From positions 350 to 64,349 of the forward strand of contig CACYWG010000007.1 of the NCBI GenBank assembly GCA_902778115.1: a stretch of DNA of 64,000 nucleotides. Reading direction: 5' to 3'. Position 1 is the stretch's first letter; every line of letters starts with the position of its first letter. The notes under the pieces are model-generated. The model saw only the letters and a list, made by a program, of their open reading frames with translations, ran no database searches and had not been told where the DNA came from. Origin of the DNA: Oscillospiraceae bacterium. GTDB taxonomy: Bacteria > Bacillota > Clostridia > Oscillospirales > Oscillospiraceae. Of the stretch, positions 46,340 to 54,351 are shown one piece after another. The translations under genes and the position numbers were made by a program.

Positions 46340-47867
46340 TCGTCTGCCCTCCTCCGAGCTTGGTCATCATCAGGCCGACGTCGCGCTTTTTCGCGCCGCG
46401 GCCGGGAACGATGCCGCTGACCTTGCCGCCGCAGAGCACAAGGATGCGGTCGGCCAGCTCCAGCAGCACGTCCAGGTCCTCGCCGACATAAATCACGGCG
46501 ACGCCTTCGGATTTCTGGCGGTTGATGAGGTCGTAGATCGTATAGGACGAATTGATGTCCAGGCCGCGCACGGCGTAGGCGGTCAGCAGCACGCGGGGAG
46601 CCGAGGCGATCTCGCGCCCGACCAGCACCTTCTGGACGTTGCCGCCGGAGAGGCGGCGCACCGGCGTGCTCACGCCGGGCGTGTTGACCTCCAGGTCACG
46701 CACGACCGTTTCGGCCAGCTGATGCGGGGTTTTGCGGTCGGTAAAGAGAGAGTGCCCTCTGCGGAAGGAGCGGAGCATCATATTGTCCGAGAGGTCCATA
46801 TTGCCCACGAGGCCCATGCCCAGGCGGTCCTCCGGCACGAAGGAGAGGCTGACGCCCATGTTCTGGATGCTCAGCGGATCCTTGCCGATGAGCTCCTCGC
46901 GCGTCCCGTCGTCCTCAATGTAGCAGATGCTGCCCTTTTCCACGGGCTGCAGCCCGGCGATGGCCTCCAGCAGCTCCTTCTGGCCGCAGCCGGAAATGCC
47001 CGCGACGCCGAGGATCTCGCCGGAGTTGGCGGTAAAGCTGACGTCGTCCAGTTTGAGCGTGCCCTCGATGTCGCGCACGGTCAGACCCTTGACCTCGATG
47101 CGCGGCTTCGGGTTCTTCGGCTCGGGACGGTCGATGTTCAGCACCACGGGATGGCCGACCATCATGTTGGTCATCTCCTGCGCGTTGGTGGTCTTGGTGG
47201 GCATGTCGCCGATGAACTGTCCGTGACGCAGCACGGCCACGCGGTCCGACAGGGCCTCCACCTCGTGCATCTTGTGCGTGATGATGACGATGGCCTTGCC
47301 GTCGTTGCGCATGTTGCGCAGCACGGCGAAGAGTTTGTCCGTCTCCTGCGGGGTCAGCACGGCGGTGGGCTCGTCGAGGATCAGGATGTCCGCGCCGCGG
47401 TAGAGCACCTTGACGATCTCCACGGTCTGCTTCTGGCTGACGGACATGTTGTAGATCTTCTGGTTGGGATCGACCTCAAAGCCATAGGCGGAGCAGATCG
47501 CGCGGATCTTCTCCGAGGCGGCCTTCAGGTCGAGCTTGCCGGGCAGGCCGAGCACAATGTTTTCCGCGGCGGTCAGCACGTCGACCAGCTTGAAATGCTG
47601 GTGGATCATGCCGATGCCGAGGGCAAAAGCGTCCTTCGGCGAACGAATGACGACTTCCTTGCCGTCGATGGCGATCTCGCCCTCGTCGGGGAAGTAGATG
47701 CCGGAGAGCATGTTCATCAAGGTCGTTTTGCCGCTGCCATTCTCACCCAGCAGGGCGAGGATCTCGCCGCGGTAGATGTTCAGCCAGACCTTGTCGTTGG
47801 CAACGACCTTGCCATCGAAGCGTTTGGTGATGTTGCGCATGGTGACGGCGGGCGTTTTGTTGTCCAT
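46332..47867 (-). CDS. nupO: Nucleoside ABC transporter ATPase, tandem domains (NupO/YufO-like)
   Basis: Energises the importer. 511 residues with two ABC domains, as in RbsA-type ATPases. Domain 1 has canonical Walker A GENGSGKTTLMN and Walker B LILDEPTAVL, with a variant signature (MSVSQKQTVEI). Domain 2 has a degenerate Walker A (GISGCGQKELLE) and signature LSGGNVQKVLVGRE. ATG at 47867 has GGAGG 8 nt upstream; the longer frame would run into the repeat array at 47886-47912. A 205-bp structured gap separates it from bmp. Confidence 0.94.
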   Translation of the reverse strand: MDNKTPAVTMRNITKRFDGKVVANDKVWLNIYRGEILALLGENGSGKTTLMNMLSGIYFPDEGEIAIDGKEVVIRSPKDAFALGIGMIHQHFKLVDVLTAAENIVLGLPGKLDLKAASEKIRAICSAYGFEVDPNQKIYNMSVSQKQTVEIVKVLYRGADILILDEPTAVLTPQETDKLFAVLRNMRNDGKAIVIITHKMHEVEALSDRVAVLRHGQFIGDMPTKTTNAQEMTNMMVGHPVVLNIDRPEPKNPKPRIEVKGLTVRDIEGTLKLDDVSFTANSGEILGVAGISGCGQKELLEAIAGLQPVEKGSICYIEDDGTREELIGKDPLSIQNMGVSLSFVPEDRLGMGLVGNMDLSDNMMLRSFRRGHSLFTDRKTPHQLAETVVRDLEVNTPGVSTPVRRLSGGNVQKVLVGREIASAPRVLLTAYAVRGLDINSSYTIYDLINRQKSEGVAVIYVGEDLDVLLELADRILVLCGGKVSGIVPGRGAKKRDVGLMMTKLGGGQTNE

Positions 47868-47885
47868 GGAAAACCTCCGGAAGGA

Positions 47886-47912
47886 TAATGAAGAATGAAA
47901 AATGAAGAATGA
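47886..47912. repeat. 7-bp-period array (AATGAAG type) upstream of nupO
   Basis: AATGAAG, AATGAAA, AATGAAG, AATGAAG on the plus strand. A reverse-complement remnant (ATCATTCTTCAT, about 47941-47952) lies about 30 bp away, with a small CGCG-rich hairpin between. Unlike most arrays here it is not at a stop codon. Confidence 0.7.
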
Positions 47913-47961
47913 AGCATGGCGCGCTTTTCGCGTTTCTTTGATCATTCTTCATGTAGCAAGT

Positions 47962-48057
47962 TGCGCTGCAAAGGGCAACGCAGGGACGATTGCCCCCACG
48001 CTGCCCTTTGCAGCGCAGGCAAAGGGCCCGGGAAGTCCCGGGGTGCCGGGACTTCCC
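47962..48057 (-). other. Two stable hairpins between bmp and nupO
   Basis: Hairpin 1 pairs GCGCTGCAAAGGGCA with TGCCCTTTGCAGCGC (47964-48018). Hairpin 2 pairs GGGAAGTCCCGG with CCGGGACTTCCC (48030-48057). Neither has a U-tract on the minus strand, so they look like 3'-protective or attenuating structures. Such a structure would raise binding-protein mRNA over the downstream ABC genes. Confidence 0.7.
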
Positions 48058-48072
48058 AAAGCGATGGATTGA

Positions 48073-49341
48073 TCAGGCGTCGATATTGGTGATGCCGTCG
48101 ATGTCGATGTCGAAGTAAGGAGCGGAGCGGAACTCGGACTCGTGGAAGAAGCCGTCGGAGATGACGTTGGTCTCGGGCTGGAAGTCGCCCATGTCGTCAA
48201 CGTCGGCCAGGTACTCGGTCAGGGTCTCGCCGTTCACGGTGAAGTTGGCGGTGTCGAAGACCTTGAGGGTGCCGGCTTCCAGAGCAGCCTGAACCTCGGC
48301 CAGCTTCTCGGCGGTGCCGGGGGCGGCAGCCTGCTCGTTGATCTCGGTCAGCTTCACGGAGCCGGTGGCGATGGTGCCGGTCCAGTCAGCGGGGATGGCC
48401 TCGCCGTTGGCAACGCAGGTCATGGCGAACTCCATGTAGGGAGCCCAGTCGATGCGGGAAGCGACGATGAAGGTGTTGGGGCAGGCGTCAGCGGCAGAGC
48501 CGTTGTAGAACACGAAGGGGATGTTGTTGGACTCGCACTCGGTGGGAGCGCCCATGGAGTCGGCATGCTCGGAAATGAGGACGCAGCCGTTGTTGATGAG
48601 CTTGGTGGCGCCTTCCTTCTCGAGGGTCGGGTCATACCAGGAGTTGGTGAAGGTGACTTCCATGGTGGCGCTGGGGCAGGCATAGCGGACGCCGAGGAAG
48701 AAGCTGGTGTAGCCGGACTTCACTTCGGCATAGGGGAACGCGCCGATGTAGCCGACCTTGGCCTGGTCAGCGGTGATGGTGCCGTCCTCGATCATCTGGT
48801 TGAGCTTCAGGCCGGCAGCGACACCGCCCAGGAAGCGGCCTTCATAGATGGAGGCAAAGCCGTTGTGGTAGTTGGCCAGGCCCTCGGTGTGGGCCTTGGT
48901 GCCGGTGGCATGGCAGAACTGGACCTCGGGGAATTCCTTGGCGGCCTGGATCAGGAAGGGCTCATGGCCGAAGGAGTCGGCAAAGATGAAGTTGCAGCCT
49001 TCGTCGACGAGCTCGGCGGCGGCGTCGTAGCACTCCTGGCCTTCGGGGATACCGGTCTTGAGCAGGTACTCAACACCCAGCTTCTCGCAGGCTTCCTTGG
49101 CGGCGTTGATGAAGTTCAGGTCGTAGGTGGAGTTCTCGTCGTGCAGGAAGATGAAGCCGGCCTTGACGGTGACGGCGTTCTCGGCGGGAGCTTCGGCAGG
49201 AGCTTCGGCAGGAGCTTCGGCGGGAGCCTCAGCAGGAGCGTTGTTCTCAGCAGGCGCATTGTTCTCGGCGGGCTTCTCACCGCAGGCGGCGAGGGCAAAC
49301 ACCATCACGAGGGCAAGCAGCAGAGCAATGATCTTTTTCAT
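48073..49341 (-). CDS. nupN: BMP-family nucleoside-binding lipoprotein (NupN/PnrA-like)
   Basis: Extracellular substrate-binding protein of the purine nucleoside importer. 422 residues. Signal peptide with lipobox LAAC (VFALAACGEK), then a repetitive APAE linker (about residues 24-58, ENNAPAENNAPAEAPAEAPA), then the BMP domain from VKAGFIFLHDENSTYDLNFI. Pocket-type segments are FADSFGHEPFLIQAAKEFPE and FASIYEGRFLGGVAAGLKLN. Start at 49341. Expression is controlled by the guanine riboswitch and terminator upstream, giving nucleoside uptake when guanine is scarce. Confidence 0.94.
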   Translation of the reverse strand: MKKIIALLLALVMVFALAACGEKPAENNAPAENNAPAEAPAEAPAEAPAEAPAENAVTVKAGFIFLHDENSTYDLNFINAAKEACEKLGVEYLLKTGIPEGQECYDAAAELVDEGCNFIFADSFGHEPFLIQAAKEFPEVQFCHATGTKAHTEGLANYHNGFASIYEGRFLGGVAAGLKLNQMIEDGTITADQAKVGYIGAFPYAEVKSGYTSFFLGVRYACPSATMEVTFTNSWYDPTLEKEGATKLINNGCVLISEHADSMGAPTECESNNIPFVFYNGSAADACPNTFIVASRIDWAPYMEFAMTCVANGEAIPADWTGTIATGSVKLTEINEQAAAPGTAEKLAEVQAALEAGTLKVFDTANFTVNGETLTEYLADVDDMGDFQPETNVISDGFFHESEFRSAPYFDIDIDGITNIDA

Positions 49342-49400
49342 GTGTTGTCTCCTCAAAAATTCTTTAGTTTTATCTCAACCGCCGGAGCGGAAAAGAACAG

Positions 49401-49447
49401 AAAAAACAAAAAACGCCGGACTTGCGGGGAATCCGCAATGACCGACG
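49401..49447 (-). terminator. Riboswitch-controlled terminator of the nup operon
   Basis: On the minus strand the arms CGTCGGTCATTGCGG and CCGCAAGTCCGGCG (49414-49447) form a long imperfect stem around ATTCC. They are followed by TTTTTTGTTTTTT (49401-49413). It lies between the aptamer and the bmp start, the usual expression-platform position for an OFF switch. Confidence 0.85.
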
Positions 49448-49506
49448 GGAACAAAGGAAAACAGGAGCACCGACGGGGGCAGAAAAGGCCAAACCCGCCA
49501 GCGCTG

Positions 49507-49578
49507 TTTTCGATAGTCCGGTCATTTACGGCGTCCGGGTAGAAACTTCAAAACCATATTATTTGCTTATATCGAAAA
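49507..49578 (-). ncRNA. Guanine-type purine riboswitch aptamer
   Basis: On the minus strand P1 pairs TTTTCGATA with TATCGAAAA. The conserved core is present in order: ATATGG in L2, AGTTTCTACC in J2/3, CCGTAAA in L3 and GACTAT in J3/1. The C of GACTAT (position 74 equivalent) indicates guanine/hypoxanthine rather than adenine recognition. Ligand binding should favour the downstream terminator and switch off nucleoside uptake. A 2'-deoxyguanosine variant is less likely because the core bases are canonical. Confidence 0.92.
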
Positions 49579-49599
49579 ACGCTGTTCAATTATGGTAGT

Positions 49600-49628
49600 A
49601 CTCTATCAGCAAGCGCGAAAAAAGTCAA
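49600..49628 (-). promoter_or_regulatory. Promoter of the riboswitch-nup operon
   Basis: Minus strand: TTGACT (49623-49628), 17 nt, TAGAGT (49600-49605), about 20 bp upstream of the aptamer. Confidence 0.6.
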
Positions 49629-49697
49629 GTTACCTGTTAGTATATTTTCACCATTTATTTGCGGCGTCTTTTGTGCAAAAAGACAAGGCTCCGGCAC

Positions 49698-50270
49698 TCA
49701 ATCGCAGAATTCCAGGCCGTCGTCGCTCATGGAAGCGATCTTCGCCAGGGATTCGACGCGCAGGCCCTCGGCGCGCAGTTTGTTGCCGCCGCCCTGGAAG
49801 ACCTTTTCCACCGCGATGCCCGCACCGACGACCTCCGCGCCAGCCTGCTCGCACAGCGCCTTCAGCCCGACGAGGGCGGCGCCGGTGGCCAGGAAATCGT
49901 CCACGATCAGCACGCGGTCACCCGCATGGAGATACTCCTTCGACACGACGACGGTGTTGGTGTTGCCGTGGGTGAAGCTCTCAACCTCGACGTTCCAGAC
50001 CTTATCGGAGATGTTGCGGGTCTTGCTCTTTTTGGCGAAGACCAGCGGACAGCCGAAGACGTAGCCCACCATGCTGGCGATGGCGATGCCGCTGGCCTCG
50101 ATGGTCAGGATCTTGGTGATCTCCTCGCCCGCGAACAGGTGCTTGAGCTCCAGGGCCATGTCATAGAGGAGTTGGGGGTCGATCTGGTGGTTGAGGAAGC
50201 CGTCCACCTTGAGGATGCCGCCGGGCAGGACCTTTCCGTCGCGCAGGATGCGCTCTTCGAGCTGTTTCAT
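49698..50270 (-). CDS. xpt: Xanthine phosphoribosyltransferase
   Basis: Purine salvage: xanthine (and guanine) plus PRPP to the nucleotide. 190 residues starting MKQLEERILRDGKVLPGGIL, the Xpt-family N-terminus with the DPQLLYDMALEL segment. The PRPP-binding loop is VLIVDDFLATGAALVGL. ATG at 50270 has AAGGAGA about 7 nt upstream. It lies just upstream of the guanine-riboswitch transporter operon, giving a purine salvage cluster. I see no second riboswitch before xpt; the upstream gap is filled by repeat D2. Confidence 0.95.
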   Translation of the reverse strand: MKQLEERILRDGKVLPGGILKVDGFLNHQIDPQLLYDMALELKHLFAGEEITKILTIEASGIAIASMVGYVFGCPLVFAKKSKTRNISDKVWNVEVESFTHGNTNTVVVSKEYLHAGDRVLIVDDFLATGAALVGLKALCEQAGAEVVGAGIAVEKVFQGGGNKLRAEGLRVESLAKIASMSDDGLEFCD

Positions 50271-50315
50271 ATTGATCTCCTTCCGTTTTGGCTTCCCTGA
50301 AATGGAAACGAAATT

Positions 50316-50459
50316 GTTTTTGACGCAGCTTTGCCGCGGCAAAAACACCATAAGGCGAGCAAAGCGAGCTCTCGCGCCGACCAAACGAGGCTTGTCTCCC
50401 GTAAGCCGAGTGCGATGAGCGCGAGTGCTTCCAATGCGAAACGCGTTTCGCATTGGATA
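50316..50459. repeat. Dispersed intergenic element D, copy 2 (short form)
   Basis: Shares with 11748-12070 the left block (GCTTTGCCGC hairpin, TAAGGCGAG, CTCGCGCCG). It also shares the right block (GAGGCTTGTC, CCGTAAGCCGAG, GCGATGAGCGCGAGT), ending in the hairpin CCAATGCGAAA-CGCG-TTTCGCATTGG. The long central insert of copy 1 is missing. Confidence 0.75.
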
Positions 50460-50465
50460 TAGAAC

Positions 50466-50505
50466 CGAAAAAAGCCCGTCGGGGTAGGTCGACAGGCTTT
50501 GATCG
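50466..50505 (-). terminator. Terminator after rpmB
   Basis: Minus strand: AAAGCCTGTCGACC pairs imperfectly with GACGGGCTTT, followed by TTTTCGG. Confidence 0.7.
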
Positions 50506-50517
50506 GGTCATGTTCAA

Positions 50518-50706
50518 TTAGACAGCGCGGGTGACCTTGCCGCTGCGCAGGCAGCGGGTGCAGGCGTAGACATGCTTGGGAGAGCCGTCCACGATGGCCT
50601 TGACGCGCTTCACATTCGGCTTCCAGGTACGGTTGGAGCGTCTGTGGGAGTGAGAGACCTGAATACCGAAGGTCAGGTCCTTGTCACAGAACTGACATTT
50701 CGCCAT
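50518..50706 (-). CDS. rpmB: 50S ribosomal protein L28
   Basis: 62 residues starting MAKCQFCDKDLTFGIQVSHS. It keeps the zinc-binding Cys pairs (CQFC and CTRC), i.e. the Cys-plus form of L28. SHRRSNRTWKPNVKRV is the rRNA-binding core. Start 50706 follows AAGGAGGTG. It has its own promoter and terminator. Confidence 0.96.
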   Translation of the reverse strand: MAKCQFCDKDLTFGIQVSHSHRRSNRTWKPNVKRVKAIVDGSPKHVYACTRCLRSGKVTRAV

Positions 50707-50746
50707 TTGAAGCACCTCCTTGCTCGTTTTGGAATGAAGCTATACT

Positions 50747-50775
50747 AATATAGCAGACAGTTTCCATAATTGCAA
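50747..50775 (-). promoter_or_regulatory. rpmB promoter
   Basis: Minus strand: TTGCAA (50770-50775), 17 nt, TATATT (50747-50752). Confidence 0.65.
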
Positions 50776-50801
50776 GCAAAATTTTTATTTCTCCGCGTGA
50801 T

Positions 50802-50840
50802 TCTACTAAGAACTAAGAACTAAGCACGAAGCACTGAAAA
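50802..50840. repeat. 7-bp-period array (AGAACTA type) at the dnaE stop codon
   Basis: TCTACTA, AGAACTA, AGAACTA, AGCACGA, AGCACTG, AAAA then CTA, where CTA (50841-50843) is the dnaE stop. On the coding strand TAG recurs at +21, +28 and +35 from the stop, i.e. in all three frames. Confidence 0.85.
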
Positions 50841-53800
50841 CTATTTCACCACAACGTTCCCCTCGCCCAGCATCTCGCGCAGCTCCCGCAGCAGGGCGGG
50901 ATGGATGCGGCAGCGCGCGCCGATCCTCTTGCGCTCGGCCTCGCACCAGATCACCAGCGGCTCCTTGCCCGGGAACATCGTCAGCAGCAGCTCGAGCTTG
51001 CGCATGGCCTTGTCCGCGCGGGACGGGATCTTCACATAGAGCGTTTTTTCCCGCGCCTCCTCGGCGGCGCGCGCCGCGTCCGCGATGGCCTGCTCCAGCG
51101 GCAGCAGCGCCTCCGCCATCAGCTGCGGCTCCTTGTCGTCGCGCGCGGAGATGCGCCCGCGGACATAGAGCACGGCGTTTTCCTTGAGATACTTTCCGTC
51201 CTGGTCCAGCACCTTCTGGAATACGATCAGCTCCATCGCGCCGCTGTCGTCCTCCAGGACCACATAGCTCATCAGCGACTTGTTTTTGGTCGGGCGGGTG
51301 CGCACGGAGGACACGACGCCGGCGATCGTGACCGTCTGGCCGTCGGAAAAGCGGCGGGGGCCTTCGTTGGAGGAAAAATCGCTCAGGATCGCGCCGATGG
51401 AGGAAACGCCGAGGCGGCGGAGGCTGTCGCGGTACTCGTCCATCGGGTGGCCGGAGAGATAGAGACCGGTGACCTCCTTCTCCATCTGCATCTTCTCCTG
51501 CGGGCTGTATTCGTCCAGATCCGGCATCGTGATGCTCTTCGGTTCGGCAAAGGTTTCGTCGCCGCCGAAGAGATCCATCTGGCCGGCGATGTTGTCGCGG
51601 CTTTCGCGGTTGACGGCGTCGAGGATCAGCTCGGCCGCCTGCAGCAGCACGCGCCGCTTGTAGCCGAGCGAGTCGAAGGCGCCGGCGCGGATCAGGTTCT
51701 CGATCGCGCGGCGGTTCATCTCCTTGTCGGTCATGCGGCGGCAGAAGTCCTCGAAGCTCTGGAAGGGGCCGTTCGTTTCGCGTTCGGCCACCATCGCGCG
51801 GATGGCGCCCCAGCCGATGCCCTTGATGCCCACCAGGCCGAAGCGCAGGTTCTCGCCGGAAACGGTGAAGTTTGCGTCGCTCTCGTTCACGTCCGGCGGC
51901 AGCAGGCGGATGCCCATGTCGCGGCACTCGGCGATGTACTCGGCCACCTTGGTGCTGCTGTCGAGCACGGAGGAGATGAGCGCCGCCATGTATTCGCGCG
52001 GATAGTGCTTTTTCATGTAGGCCGTGCGGTAGGCAACGATCGCGTAGCTGACGGCATGCGCCTTGTTGAAGGCGTAGCTGGCAAAGTCGAGGATCTCGTC
52101 GTAGATGCTGTTGGCGACCGCCTCGGGCACGCCGCGCTTCACGGCGCCCTCGATGCCGCGGCTTTCGTCCCCGTGGACGAAGGCCACGCGCTCGGCGTCG
52201 ATGACGGCGTGCTTTTTCTTGCTCATCGCGCGGCGGATCATGTCCGCCTGGCCCAGCGAAAAGCCCGCCAGCTGCTGGAAGATCTGGATGACCTGCTCCT
52301 GGTAGACGATGCAGCCGTAGGTGACGGCGAGGATCGGCCGCAGCAGCTCGTGCTTGTAGCTGACCTTCTCCGGGTGCTGGCTCCACTCGATGAAGCGGGG
52401 GATGGAGTCCATCGGACCGGGACGGTAGAGGGCGATGACGGCGGTGATGTCTTCAATGCTGCGCGGGCGCAGCTGGGTGCACACGCCGGTCATGCCCGCG
52501 CTTTCCAGCTGGAACACGCCCGAGGTGTGCCCGTCGGCGATCATGCGGAAGCTCTCCGCGTCGTCCTCCGGGATGGTCTCCACCCGGAAGCCCGGCTCCT
52601 TCCGGCGCACCATTTTGGCCGCGTCCTCCAGCACGGTGAGGTTTCGCAGACCCAAAAAGTCCATTTTTAAGAGGCCCAGCTCCTCGAGCGTGGTCATCTG
52701 GTACTGGCAGACGACGGATTCGTCGTTCGTGGCCAGCGGCACGTAGTCATAGACCGGCTTTTCGGTAATGACGACGCCGGCGGCGTGGGTGGAGGCGTGG
52801 CGCGGCATGCCTTCGAGGGCTCTGGCAGTGTCCAGCAGGCGCTTGACGGCCGGATCCTGCTCCTGCATGTCGCGCAGGGGCTTGGACAGCTGCAGCGCCT
52901 CGTCGAGCGTGATGTTCAGCGCGCCGGGGCCGTTGGGGATCTGCTTGGCAACAGCGTCCGCGTCGCCGTAGCTCATCGCGAGGGCGCGCGCCACGTCGCG
53001 CACCGCGCCGCGCGCTGCCATCGTGCCGAAGGTGACGATCTGGGCGACGTGGTCGTGGCCGTAGAGGCGGTTGACGTAGTCGATCACCTCGCCGCGGCGG
53101 TTGACGCAGAAGTCCACATCGATATCCGGCATGCTGACGCGCTCGGGATTCAGAAAGCGTTCAAAGAAAAGGCTGTATTTGATCGGATCGACGTCGGTGA
53201 TGTGCAGGCAGTAGCTCACGACGCTGCCCGCCGCGCTGCCGCGCCCGGGGCCGACGGGGATGCCCTGGCGCTTGGCGTAGCCGATGAAGTCCGAGACGAT
53301 CAGAAAATAGTCCACAAAGCCCATCTTGCGGATCATGTCCAGCTCGTAGTCGAGCTGCTTGTGAACCTCCGGGCGGGTGGGAAAACGCTCGGCAAAGCCC
53401 TGCTCACAGAGCTTGCGCAGATAGGCGAAGCTGTCTGTCTCCCCGGCGGGGAGCTGGAAGCGCGGCAGGTGGTAGTGGCCGAATTCGAAGTCGTAATTGC
53501 ACTTGTCCGCGATCTCGGCGGTGATATCGGCCGCTTCGGGGTGCTTCGGGAAGAGCGAACGCATCTCCTCCTCGCTCTTGAGGTAGAACTCCTGTGTTTC
53601 AAAGCGCATGCGGTTCGGCTCGTCCACGGTCTTGCCGGTCTGGATGCACAGCAGCACGTCCTGCGTATAGGCGTCGGCTTTCTCGATGTAATGGGCGTCG
53701 TTGGTGACGACGAGCGGGACGCCGGTTTCCCGGCTGAGCTTTTCCAGCCCCTCGGCGGCCTGCCGCTCCTCGGGGATGCCGTGGTTCTGGATCTCCAGGT

Positions 53801-54308
53801 AAAAGTCCTCGCCGAAGAGGGCCTTCAGATCCAGCGCGCGGGCTTTGGCGGCCTCATAATCGCCGCGGATGAGCTTTTGCGGGATCTCGCCCGCGAGGCA
53901 GCCGGACAGGCACACGAGGCCCTCGGCGTGCTCGTGCAGCAGCGCCCAGTCGATGCGCGGCTTGAGATAAAAGCCCTCGGTGAAGGCCATGCTGACGAGA
54001 TAACAGAGGTTGCGGTAGCCGGTCTCGTTTTTGCACAGCAGGATCAGGTGGGAGTAGGCGTTGTCGATGCCGTGCTCCTTGTCATGGCGCGTGCGCGGCG
54101 CGACATAGACCTCGCAGCCGATGATCGGCTTGACGCCGGCGGCCTTGCAGGCCTTGTAGAAGGCCACCGCGCCGTACATCACGCCGTGGTCGGTCACGGC
54201 CAGCGCCGTCTGCCCCAGCTCTTTGGCGCGTTTGGCCAGCTTCTCGATGCGGCAGGCGCCGTCGAGCAGCGAATACTCGGTATGCACATGGAGATGGACG
54301 AATGACAT
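50841..54308 (-). CDS. dnaE: DNA polymerase III alpha subunit (DnaE)
   Basis: Replicative polymerase of the DnaE class (1155 aa). The N-terminal PHP domain has intact metal-ligand motifs (HLHVHTEYSLLDG; TDHGVMYGAVAFY). The polymerase core has GPGRGSAAGSVVSYCLHITD and the catalytic PDIDVDFC near residue 400. Helix-hairpin-helix and an OB-fold (TVTIAGVVSSVRTRPTKNKS) follow. It has no 3'-5' exonuclease domain, which distinguishes it from PolC. Downstream of whiA in the hprK-murB-rapZ-whiA cluster. Confidence 0.98.
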   Translation of the reverse strand: MSFVHLHVHTEYSLLDGACRIEKLAKRAKELGQTALAVTDHGVMYGAVAFYKACKAAGVKPIIGCEVYVAPRTRHDKEHGIDNAYSHLILLCKNETGYRNLCYLVSMAFTEGFYLKPRIDWALLHEHAEGLVCLSGCLAGEIPQKLIRGDYEAAKARALDLKALFGEDFYLEIQNHGIPEERQAAEGLEKLSRETGVPLVVTNDAHYIEKADAYTQDVLLCIQTGKTVDEPNRMRFETQEFYLKSEEEMRSLFPKHPEAADITAEIADKCNYDFEFGHYHLPRFQLPAGETDSFAYLRKLCEQGFAERFPTRPEVHKQLDYELDMIRKMGFVDYFLIVSDFIGYAKRQGIPVGPGRGSAAGSVVSYCLHITDVDPIKYSLFFERFLNPERVSMPDIDVDFCVNRRGEVIDYVNRLYGHDHVAQIVTFGTMAARGAVRDVARALAMSYGDADAVAKQIPNGPGALNITLDEALQLSKPLRDMQEQDPAVKRLLDTARALEGMPRHASTHAAGVVITEKPVYDYVPLATNDESVVCQYQMTTLEELGLLKMDFLGLRNLTVLEDAAKMVRRKEPGFRVETIPEDDAESFRMIADGHTSGVFQLESAGMTGVCTQLRPRSIEDITAVIALYRPGPMDSIPRFIEWSQHPEKVSYKHELLRPILAVTYGCIVYQEQVIQIFQQLAGFSLGQADMIRRAMSKKKHAVIDAERVAFVHGDESRGIEGAVKRGVPEAVANSIYDEILDFASYAFNKAHAVSYAIVAYRTAYMKKHYPREYMAALISSVLDSSTKVAEYIAECRDMGIRLLPPDVNESDANFTVSGENLRFGLVGIKGIGWGAIRAMVAERETNGPFQSFEDFCRRMTDKEMNRRAIENLIRAGAFDSLGYKRRVLLQAAELILDAVNRESRDNIAGQMDLFGGDETFAEPKSITMPDLDEYSPQEKMQMEKEVTGLYLSGHPMDEYRDSLRRLGVSSIGAILSDFSSNEGPRRFSDGQTVTIAGVVSSVRTRPTKNKSLMSYVVLEDDSGAMELIVFQKVLDQDGKYLKENAVLYVRGRISARDDKEPQLMAEALLPLEQAIADAARAAEEAREKTLYVKIPSRADKAMRKLELLLTMFPGKEPLVIWCEAERKRIGARCRIHPALLRELREMLGEGNVVVK

Positions 54309-54321
54309 AGGATCACACCTT

Positions 54322-54351
54322 AATTCGGAATTCGGAGTTCGGAATTCGGAA
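54322..54351. repeat. 7-bp-period array (AATTCGG type) at the whiA stop codon
   Basis: AATTCGG, AATTCGG, AGTTCGG, AATTCGG, AA, ending at the whiA stop codon (54352-54354). It lies between whiA and dnaE. Confidence 0.85.
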
